A stretch of DNA of 6,690 nucleotides, taken from NCBI GenBank assembly GCA_913031405.1, contig CAJWCX010000069.1:1-6690 (forward strand), given 5' to 3'. Positions 1-6,685 of this stretch are shown here, piece after piece. This stretch comes from an uncultured Flavobacteriales bacterium. GTDB lineage: Bacteria; Bacteroidota; Bacteroidia; Flavobacteriales_D; Crocinitomicaceae. Under the pieces are notes generated by a model that was not told the DNA's origin, made no database searches, and was given only the letters and a program-made list of their open reading frames with translations. Made by a program: the position numbers and the translations under genes. Each line of letters begins with the position of its first letter. Positions within the stretch are counted from its first letter, which is position 1.

Positions 1-85
1 ATATAAAATATTCAGAATTATACCGATGGTAAAGAGTAGATCTTCAAGCTCCTTTCAATGTGCAGAAATACAATAATTTAGCTCT

Positions 86-1411
86 TTATTCTGTAAGTTT
101 CAAAGCCAATTTTTTAGACTTGTTAATGCAATCACTTACTGAAACCCCTCCGTGAAAATTACCCAAGACATAAAAGTCTTGATTTCTTTTTTCAAATTGA
201 ACAAGACCATCGATGAGTTCTTGATGATTCATATCATATTGAGGAATTCCATTTTTCCATCTAAAATGATTTTTTAGAACAACTTCTCCTTTATGATGAA
301 GAAGCTCTTCTAGATCCGATAAAATAATTCGTTCCAAATCCTCTATCGGCAAATCACACAACTCCCTTTGTCTCTCCCCCCCTGCGATTACTGTAAACAA
401 CTCGCAACCCGCAGGAGCCACATGACCAAATGTTCTACTGCTGAAAAGTACTCCCAAATAAGTTTTAGAATCTGATGGCTTAGTCAATACGCCAAAACCT
501 TGATCCTTATTTTTTATGCTTTCTTTTTTAAATCCAAAATGAAAAACATCAACTGGACTGTAATTGACCTTGTCAAGCACATCTCTAAATGGTTGGTCTG
601 AAATTAAATATTTTAAAACATGAGCCGGAATTGTTGAAACCAGTTGCTTACAAAAAATACTACCTTTTCCCGTATTGATTTCATATCCGTCTGAGTTCTT
701 TGTGATTTTACGGACAGCACAATTTAATTTGACTTTATTACCTAGGTTTTCAGCCATTTTATCGGTTAATTGAGACAACCCAATCGGTAAATGAAAAGAA
801 CCTTTTACTCGTTTATTTTTTTTCCGTTTAAAAAACCCTTTGATTACTCCACCATGTTTTTGCTCTAGATCCCACAAGAGTTTCAGACTATGTTGGACAC
901 TCATTTCTCTTGTATTTCCGGCATAAACACCAGTAACGAACGGTTCAATCAATTGGTCGTGAAATTCCACTCCAAAACGATCGGAAATAAAATCATAGAC
1001 TGTCGTGTCTTCGGTATGTTTATTCGCAAACAAATCTCTTAAAACGCGTGCCTTACCCCTCAAGGAAAGTAAAGGGGTACAAATGAATTTCAGCAAGGAT
1101 GTAGGCACCTTTGTAAGCTTCCCTTTATGCAGCACAAAACGATTTTTATCAGCAATATCCCTAGGATATTTTAGCTGATCCCATAACCCACAATCTTCGA
1201 TAAGCTCAACAATAGCATCATTATTAAGTAAGACCGTATTGGGTCCGTTTTCACATATAAAATGATTTTTTGTCTCCGTATGAATGATACCGCCAACTCG
1301 GCTTTCAGATTCCAATACCAGAAAATCCTTATCGCTTTTAGAAAGGAAGTGCGCGAAACTTAATCCGGAAATACCTGAGCCTATAATTACCGTATGTACC
1401 TCTCTATTCAT
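86..1411 (-). CDS. hemG: Protoporphyrinogen oxidase, FAD-dependent (HemY/PPOX fold)
   Basis: The product is predicted to oxidise protoporphyrinogen IX to protoporphyrin IX, or coproporphyrinogen III in the related coproporphyrin route, using FAD and oxygen late in heme synthesis. It has 441 residues, close to the usual 440-470. Visible marks are the N-terminal dinucleotide-binding GSGISG (11-16), the acidic ribose-binding end of the second strand followed by GG (VLESESRVGG, 32-41), ENGPNT (54-59), the family signature GVYAGNT (161-167), and a C-terminal FAD-contacting stretch GNFHGGVSVSDC (417-428). There is no signal peptide or clear membrane helix, so it is cytoplasmic or peripherally membrane bound. 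The ATG start puts the FAD motif at residue 11, as expected. The symbol hemG follows common Bacteroidota annotation; the protein is unrelated to the flavodoxin-like HemG of E. coli and would equally be called hemY. Proto- versus coproporphyrinogen preference cannot be read from sequence alone. It is transcribed away from the 1596 gene. Confidence 0.93.
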   Translation of the reverse strand: MNREVHTVIIGSGISGLSFAHFLSKSDKDFLVLESESRVGGIIHTETKNHFICENGPNTVLLNNDAIVELIEDCGLWDQLKYPRDIADKNRFVLHKGKLTKVPTSLLKFICTPLLSLRGKARVLRDLFANKHTEDTTVYDFISDRFGVEFHDQLIEPFVTGVYAGNTREMSVQHSLKLLWDLEQKHGGVIKGFFKRKKNKRVKGSFHLPIGLSQLTDKMAENLGNKVKLNCAVRKITKNSDGYEINTGKGSIFCKQLVSTIPAHVLKYLISDQPFRDVLDKVNYSPVDVFHFGFKKESIKNKDQGFGVLTKPSDSKTYLGVLFSSRTFGHVAPAGCELFTVIAGGERQRELCDLPIEDLERIILSDLEELLHHKGEVVLKNHFRWKNGIPQYDMNHQELIDGLVQFEKRNQDFYVLGNFHGGVSVSDCINKSKKLALKLTE

Positions 1412-1595
1412 AACTTTATCATGATAACTTAACGTACTAAAAAACCAAACTATCTCGTACTTCCGTTATTTCAATAAATCGATTCGTACCTGTATGCATT
1501 CGATAACATAAAAGTACATTTTAATGTCAAATTTGTTCTATCTTGGTCATTACAATTACAAGTAAACCAAATCAAAACATTCGTTTTACAGTGTC
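1412..1595. other. Divergent intergenic region
   Basis: This 184-base AT-rich spacer separates the divergent starts of the oxidase gene and the secreted-protein gene, so it should hold promoters for both. A reasonable Bacteroidota-type promoter is visible only for the minus strand (1445-1475). For the plus strand the best -7-like word is TATCTTGG at 1539-1546 (consensus TAnnTTTG), but no matching TTTG lies about 19 bases upstream, so I do not call it. Other structure: CGTAC occurs at 1433, 1456 and 1485; a short inverted repeat ACATT-TT-AATGT lies at 1516-1527; and the palindrome CAAATTTG at 1528-1535. No small gene or RNA is evident. Confidence 0.6.
1445..1475 (-). promoter_or_regulatory. 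Candidate Bacteroidota-type promoter of the oxidase gene
   Basis: Read on the minus strand, ATTG (1472-1475) and TAGTTTGG (1445-1452) are separated by exactly 19 bases. The Bacteroidota primary sigma consensus is TTTG, a 19-21 base spacer, then TAnnTTTG, so each box has one mismatch. Initiation a few bases downstream of the -7 box would leave a leader of roughly 25-35 bases before the ATG at 1411, a normal length. The match was found by eye in AT-rich DNA, where such words arise by chance, so it is a candidate only. Confidence 0.33.
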
Positions 1596-2399
1596 ATGAA
1601 GTTATTTTTGTTGCTTTTTATATTACTCCCACTCTGTGGTTACAGTCAATACAAACTCTTATCGACAGAGGGTAAGTATCAGGGGAAAAACCTTTTTGTC
1701 AATAACCCTAAACAGGTTGATGGATTCGGATACTGCATCATTAAAGTCACTGTAAATGGAGATGTGCTTCCAGCATCTATTCAAACATCAAATTTTGCCA
1801 TTAATTTTGACCTCTTTGACCTCAAAATTGGAGAAGATGTTTTTGTGGTTATTGAGCACTTTGAAGGTTGCAAACCTCGTTTTCTAAATCCAGAATCTCT
1901 TTTACCAAAAAGTTCGTTCGAAATTGTTGATATACATATTGATGAAAATGCCGTACTGAAATGGACTGCTAAAAATGAGAAAAATATTCTGGATTACGAA
2001 ATTGAAAAATTTAAGTGGGGTGAATGGAAGAGCGTAGGTGAAGTCCGTGGAAGAGGAGGGGTCAAAGCCCATTCGTACTCATATAAATTGCCAATTCATT
2101 CTGGAAAAAACAAAATACGTATTTCACAACTTGACAACACCGGTGAAAAGAAAACTTCAGAAACTGTTGAATTTACTTCAAGCATGACTCCATATACATT
2201 TGGTCCATCGAGTGTTCGAGACTACATCTACTTTTATCATGAGGGGAAAAAGGCCAAGACAAAATTTGAAGTATATGACGCTTTTGGGAACCTTCTCAAA
2301 ATTGGTACAAGTACGACTGTTGACTGCAGAAATATTGTCAATGGTATTTATTATATCAACTATGATAGCAAATCCGAAAAATTTATAAAAGTCAATTAA
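1596..2399 (+). CDS. Secreted protein of unknown function with FN3-like domain and probable T9SS tail
   Basis: I cannot assign a function to this 267-residue protein. Residues 1-18 form a short signal peptide (Lys2, a Leu/Phe-rich core, ending CGYSQ) of the Bacteroidota type that ends in Gln. Cys14 is not in a good lipobox because the preceding residue is Leu, so a lipoprotein is unlikely. Residues about 19-105 are a beta-rich domain with Cys47 and Cys92. Residues about 107-193 resemble the fibronectin-III-like modules common in this phylum (LKWTAKNE at 121-128, YEIEK at 134-138, W144, then RISQLD at 175-180). Residues 224-267 (FEVYDAFGNLLK at the start, NGIYYINY near the end, then a short Lys-containing terminus) resemble a type A sorting domain for type IX secretion, suggesting export to the surface or medium. 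No enzyme motif is seen. The stop codon directly abuts the mce start, so the two are probably cotranscribed. It may belong to a conserved Bacteroidota family; that is from memory, not from a search. Confidence 0.85.
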   Translation: MKLFLLLFILLPLCGYSQYKLLSTEGKYQGKNLFVNNPKQVDGFGYCIIKVTVNGDVLPASIQTSNFAINFDLFDLKIGEDVFVVIEHFEGCKPRFLNPESLLPKSSFEIVDIHIDENAVLKWTAKNEKNILDYEIEKFKWGEWKSVGEVRGRGGVKAHSYSYKLPIHSGKNKIRISQLDNTGEKKTSETVEFTSSMTPYTFGPSSVRDYIYFYHEGKKAKTKFEVYDAFGNLLKIGTSTTVDCRNIVNGIYYINYDSKSEKFIKVN

Positions 2400-2801
2400 A
2401 TGATTAAAAAAATTGAACATATAGGAATCGCTGTCGAGTCCATAAATGAATCACTTCCTATATTTGAAACATTATTCGACACCTGTGCTTACAAGACTGA
2501 AATCGTAGAATCTGAGTATGTCAAAACAGCATTTATTCATATTGGAGAATCAAAAATAGAACTTTTAGAAGCAACACATAATGATTCAGCGATCGCCAAG
2601 TTTTTGAGTAAAAATAGAGCAGGTTTTCACCATATTGCTTTTGATGTTGATGATGTGATGGAAGAAATAAATCGACTTGAAAAAAAGGGTTTCCAACTTA
2701 TTCATAGGTTACCCAAAAGAGGAGCCGATCAAAAAACAATTGCATTTCTGCATCCTAAATCTACAAACGGGATTCTCGTGGAGCTTTGTCAGGATATTTA
2801 A
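2400..2801 (+). CDS. mce: Methylmalonyl-CoA epimerase
   Basis: The enzyme interconverts the (2R) and (2S) epimers of methylmalonyl-CoA, linking methylmalonyl-CoA mutase to propionyl-CoA carboxylase or methylmalonyl-CoA decarboxylase, in the cytoplasm. At 133 residues it has full family length and the two-module vicinal-oxygen-chelate fold. The expected metal ligands are in place: His7 in EHIGIAV, Glu54 in SKIELLEA, the His77-His78 pair in GFHHIAFDV, and Glu129 in GILVELCQ. FLHPKSTNG (116-124) is the typical strand before the last ligand, and Glu37/Glu39 (VESEYV) lie where the family carries acidic residues near the active site. Tyr40 replaces the Gly usual in this loop, a minor deviation. The ATG at 2400 directly follows the upstream TAA and no ribosome binding site is visible, so translation may depend on reinitiation or coupling. 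The gene's last four bases overlap the convergent receptor gene. No mutase gene lies in the window. Confidence 0.95.
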   Translation: MIKKIEHIGIAVESINESLPIFETLFDTCAYKTEIVESEYVKTAFIHIGESKIELLEATHNDSAIAKFLSKNRAGFHHIAFDVDDVMEEINRLEKKGFQLIHRLPKRGADQKTIAFLHPKSTNGILVELCQDI

Positions 2802-5800
2802 TCTTTGTATTGATTCTCTTCATATCTTTTCATCACAACTTTGAGATTCTCCATTTTCTTCTTTCTCCTAGATTGAATTGAGGTTTTTGTAAAAAACTTA
2901 TGGCTCTTTAAAAACTTGATCTGTATTTCATCCCATTTTCGGTCGCTATCAATTTTTTTCATCCCCCGCAATTCTTTTCTCAAACTATCCGAAATTTCGC
3001 TAAAATCATCCCGTCCAAGATAATCTAAATCAGCATCACATATGATTTCTTGTAATTTATTAATTGGCCTATGAGGGATTTCAGTGACATGGATAAGCTC
3101 AACAATGGTCTTGATATGCTGATCAGTATAACCATATTTCGGTAGCCATTCCGCTGCCATTGCAGCCCCAATATTCTCATTGTTTTCATACTGTTTTACA
3201 AATCCTGCATCATGTAAAATAGCGGCTGTTTTTAATAAAAACAAGCCTTCATCTGTAACTCCTTCAAGAAGGGCGATTCGCTCCACCGCCTGAACAACGT
3301 CAATGGAATGATTTACTGAATGATACAGTAATTTTTTTGATAATCCTTTTTTCAAATAATCAAGGACAAAATGTTCCGTTTTATAGTATTTAATGGAACT
3401 AAAATGGTGAAGTTCAACGATCTCACTAAACTTTTGATTCGGAACAATTCCTTCTCCTTTTTCAGAAAGTTCCGCTTTGATCTGCTTCACCCGGTACATA
3501 TCCACATCAACATTACCCTTCGTTACTACCTTACCTAAAAACTCACATTCAAAATAAGGCTCAATATAATTAAATGTACTTCCAGTAATGGTTACTTCCC
3601 CTGGATTACCCAATTTTTCCATCTGCTGGGCTTCGTTAACCGTTGATCCCCAAACATCATATGCCAACTTCAAATTTCCTATAATCCCTGCCGTAACTGG
3701 ACCCGTATTGATTCCTAACCGGATTTCCCAATAATCTTTATAATTGGCAATGGCATCAAATTTAAGCTTAGACATATAGTCTTGAATTTGAATGGCAGCA
3801 ATAACAGAATTCATCGGATTTGTCGAATTTTCTATTGGAATACCACCTGCACACATGTATGCATCTCCAATAGTTTTGATTTTTTCTAAATCATTTTTTT
3901 GGACAATCTCATCAAATTTTCTAAATAAAATATCTAACCTCTGAACCAATCGACCAGGCTTAATTTTTTGTGAAATTTTAGTAAAACCTACAACGTCAGT
4001 GAACATAACAGAAACGACCTTAAATGAACTCACCTCAACCTTGCCATTGACCTTAAGCTCACGGATCACCTCTTCTGGAAGTGCGTTAGACAGCCAACGT
4101 TCAGCATTATCTTTCTCTACCTGCAACAACTTCTGCTGCTCAAGTACTTTATCCTTTTCTTGCTCAATCAGCTTGTTTTGTTCTTCAATCTGATGATTTT
4201 GCTCCCTGATTTCTCGGGTTCTTTCGTTTACTTTTATTTCCAATCGAACTTGCTCTCTTCGCTCAGACTCTATCCGACGCCTAAAAATTAAAAACGCAAT
4301 GATAGAAATGACCAATGCGACAACTGTCCAAAACCACCACGTACCCCAATAAGGAGGCTCAATATAAATATTTAGAGTTGTAGGACTCGAACTCCAAGAA
4401 CCGTTCCCTAAACGCGCATATATTTTTATGGTATAGTCGCCTGGAGATAATGAATTAAAAGTGAGTTCATTTTGATCACCAATAAACTGTTCACCTGTTT
4501 CCCCGCCGACCAACTCATATTTATAATTGGTGAGATTAGGATGAAGTAAATTGCTCGATTGAAAACGAATGGTAAAACCTCTCTGGCTGTAGGGCAAGCT
4601 AAGGTCCTTTGTTTGCGAAATCACCTTTGTTAGCGGAGAGTCTTTTTGTCCAGGCTTTAACCAACCTTTATTCAACTTGAATTTTGTAATGATGACTTCA
4701 AGATCCGCATTCTGATTACTCAATCCTTCAGGCTTGAAAAAATTATATCCATATATTGACCCAAAATATAAATCACCCGACTTAGATTGAAAATAGGCAT
4801 TAGAATTAAACTCATTACTCACTAATCCATTTACCTCTTTATACGAATTGATTTTTTTGCTTGTAATGTCGTAGGATGCAATACCCTGATTGGTACTCAT
4901 CCATAGTTTATTCCCGTTTTTAATCAACCCATAGAGCACATTATTGGGCAATCCTTTCTTTTTGTCAATGATTTTGACTGTCTTATTTTTAAGATCTACA
5001 TATAGAACTCCTGACCCAAAAGTGCCTAGATAAAGATTCCCTTTTTCATCATCACAAATGGTTGTGATTTGATTCTTGGATGCATTTATGATTTCTGAAT
5101 TCATTTCATGTGGTCGTATCTCATAATTCCCATCAGTTTTGGAAAGAATATTTAATCCTTCTGAAGATGCAAACCAAAAGTTCCCTTTTCTATCTTTATA
5201 GGATACTCGACAAAAACCATTGGTAATGGTTTTGCTCGGAGCCATAGGATTATGAGTAAATACCTGATTCTTTTTAGTTTTTAAGTTATAGTGAATCACT
5301 CCACCTTTAGTAGCGAGGAAAAAGGTGTTCTCTCCATCTCTTTGTATTCCATAAACCCTATTAAATTGAGACCTGTATCGACGCTCAACATAATCAATCC
5401 TGTCATAATTGTAGGTCCCATCTTCATGAATAACGAGCTTGAAGAGACCATCTAAAAAACCTACTAACAATGTGTCTGCATTCAGGCAAAAAGCAGAGAG
5501 TGCTACGAATTGTTGTTCATTAGAATTACCTTTATCTGTTTTCCGTCTATTAAAATGAGTAAACAGACCTGAGCCTTTATCGAATCTTGAAACACCAACA
5601 TCAGTCCCCACAAATAAATAATTCGAAGACACATCCTCACAAAAGCTCCAAACATTAGGGGAGGGAAGTGACTTTTTTAAATTCGAACCAGGACCAACTC
5701 CCATAAAACCGTTGTAATCGGGATCAAAACTTGAGATTCCCCTTCCACTTCCTATCCAAACGTTGCCATTGTCATCTCCATACAATACTTCCAAATTATC

Positions 5801-6685
5801 ATACATTAAAGCATGCTTCTGAAACATATCTTGAGTACTGTTAGTAAGAATGCCCATTTTATTTAAAGTATACAGACCCTCTGAAGAAGTGGCAAAAAAC
5901 CACTTTCCATTTGAATAATGAATATCTTTAACCGACAATCTTCTTAACTGCTTTTGAGCAGGAAATTCTATATCCAATTTTTTTCTTTCCTCGTTGAAGC
6001 GATAGACACCATATGTGGTTCCTAGGAGTATTTTCCCAGTAGCGCTCTTTCGAATTCGAAGAATAGATTGGTCTGCGTCGCCCAATTCTGTGATATCGAT
6101 TGCTTCAACTCTTTTATTTACCGGGTGATAGAGGTATAGTTTATCATTTTCAGTATAGACAAGCAGTTTTTGGCTATCTAAAACAGAAATCAATGTTGTT
6201 TTTTTTGGCGCATTTGGATAGTCCAATTGGGTGAAAGATTGATTTTTAGTATCAAACTTAACAATACCATATCCCAACGTAGCAATGAATAACTCGTTTG
6301 ATGGCGACAAGCATATATCTTGAATGTCAAATATTTTCTTTTTATCAATCGTAAAGGTCTTGAAGGCTTCTGTCTTAGGATTGAATACAGTTAGTCCATT
6401 TCTTGTTCCAAACCATATTTGTCCATCTTTCGTTTTAACTGAAACCTCAATAAATGGACTTTCTATACCGTGGGTCTCATCAGGATTAAAAATCTCAAAG
6501 GTCTTTCCATCAAAACGATTTAATCCATCCTGAGTACCAATCCAAAGACCACTATTATCGTCTTGAATAATCGTATTTACATTACTTTGGGAAAGGCCAT
6601 TATTGATATTGTAATTATTAAACCTGTAGTCCTGACCCTGAGTAAGGCAAGGTAAAAAAAACAAAAAAAATATAAGCTGTTTCAC
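2798..6685 (-). CDS. Transmembrane propeller receptor with class III adenylate cyclase and HD hydrolase domains
   Basis: This 1295-residue multidomain receptor reads, in order: a signal peptide (1-18, ending QGQ); about 14 two-component-regulator propeller blades (25-660; e.g. LWIGTQDGLNRFDG at 47-60 and VWIGSGRGISSFD at 309-321), fitting two seven-bladed propellers; a Y_Y_Y domain (about 700-776); one membrane helix (about 782-801) followed by Arg-Arg-Arg; a charged coiled coil (about 803-866); a cyclase-linker motif (LPEEVIRELK, 869-878); a class III cyclase domain (about 885-1070); and an HD domain (about 1115-1245) with a basic tail. Cyclase metal aspartates are Asp897 and Asp941. Lys937 and Asp1010 are the ATP-selecting pair, so cAMP is the predicted product. 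Asn1017 is present, but the transition-state Arg is Gln1021. HD ligands His1126, His1158-Asp1159, His1199 and Asp1217/Asp1219 are present. The propeller half should lie in the periplasm and the enzymes in the cytoplasm. The ligand is unknown. The start is a GTG five bases from the window edge and the frame stays open beyond it, so the true start may be upstream. Confidence 0.9.
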   Translation of the reverse strand: MKQLIFFLFFLPCLTQGQDYRFNNYNINNGLSQSNVNTIIQDDNSGLWIGTQDGLNRFDGKTFEIFNPDETHGIESPFIEVSVKTKDGQIWFGTRNGLTVFNPKTEAFKTFTIDKKKIFDIQDICLSPSNELFIATLGYGIVKFDTKNQSFTQLDYPNAPKKTTLISVLDSQKLLVYTENDKLYLYHPVNKRVEAIDITELGDADQSILRIRKSATGKILLGTTYGVYRFNEERKKLDIEFPAQKQLRRLSVKDIHYSNGKWFFATSSEGLYTLNKMGILTNSTQDMFQKHALMYDNLEVLYGDDNGNVWIGSGRGISSFDPDYNGFMGVGPGSNLKKSLPSPNVWSFCEDVSSNYLFVGTDVGVSRFDKGSGLFTHFNRRKTDKGNSNEQQFVALSAFCLNADTLLVGFLDGLFKLVIHEDGTYNYDRIDYVERRYRSQFNRVYGIQRDGENTFFLATKGGVIHYNLKTKKNQVFTHNPMAPSKTITNGFCRVSYKDRKGNFWFASSEGLNILSKTDGNYEIRPHEMNSEIINASKNQITTICDDEKGNLYLGTFGSGVLYVDLKNKTVKIIDKKKGLPNNVLYGLIKNGNKLWMSTNQGIASYDITSKKINSYKEVNGLVSNEFNSNAYFQSKSGDLYFGSIYGYNFFKPEGLSNQNADLEVIITKFKLNKGWLKPGQKDSPLTKVISQTKDLSLPYSQRGFTIRFQSSNLLHPNLTNYKYELVGGETGEQFIGDQNELTFNSLSPGDYTIKIYARLGNGSWSSSPTTLNIYIEPPYWGTWWFWTVVALVISIIAFLIFRRRIESERREQVRLEIKVNERTREIREQNHQIEEQNKLIEQEKDKVLEQQKLLQVEKDNAERWLSNALPEEVIRELKVNGKVEVSSFKVVSVMFTDVVGFTKISQKIKPGRLVQRLDILFRKFDEIVQKNDLEKIKTIGDAYMCAGGIPIENSTNPMNSVIAAIQIQDYMSKLKFDAIANYKDYWEIRLGINTGPVTAGIIGNLKLAYDVWGSTVNEAQQMEKLGNPGEVTITGSTFNYIEPYFECEFLGKVVTKGNVDVDMYRVKQIKAELSEKGEGIVPNQKFSEIVELHHFSSIKYYKTEHFVLDYLKKGLSKKLLYHSVNHSIDVVQAVERIALLEGVTDEGLFLLKTAAILHDAGFVKQYENNENIGAAMAAEWLPKYGYTDQHIKTIVELIHVTEIPHRPINKLQEIICDADLDYLGRDDFSEISDSLRKELRGMKKIDSDRKWDEIQIKFLKSHKFFTKTSIQSRRKKKMENLKVVMKRYEENQYKD

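Noticed and set aside
2..76. Open plus-strand frame entering the window and stopping at 74-76, possibly the tail of an upstream gene converging on the oxidase gene
   Set aside because: Only 24 codons with no recognisable motif; a chance open frame of this length is common. No hairpin terminator was found in 1-85 either.
1539..1546. TATCTTGG as a plus-strand -7 promoter box for the secreted-protein gene
   Set aside because: No TTTG-like -33 box lies 19-21 bases upstream, so only half of the consensus is met.
1637..1639. Cys14 of the secreted protein as a lipoprotein cysteine
   Set aside because: The residues before it are Leu-Pro-Leu; lipoboxes need a small residue at -1. A signal peptidase I cleavage near Gln18 fits better.
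2178..2420. 80-residue minus-strand frame and the 62-residue plus-strand frame at 2200-2388
   Set aside because: Both lie inside the well-supported secreted-protein gene in other frames, with no domain or signal of their own.
2951..3343. HD domain as an HD-GYP c-di-GMP phosphodiesterase
   Set aside because: The GYP-containing motif and its surrounding residues are absent; only the general HD ligands are present.
3999..4193. 64-residue plus-strand frame
   Set aside because: Antisense shadow of the coiled-coil coding region; its Ser/Cys/Leu-rich composition is the complement of Glu/Gln/Lys codons.
6324..6533. 69-residue plus-strand frame
   Set aside because: Antisense shadow of the first propeller blades of the receptor; no supporting features.
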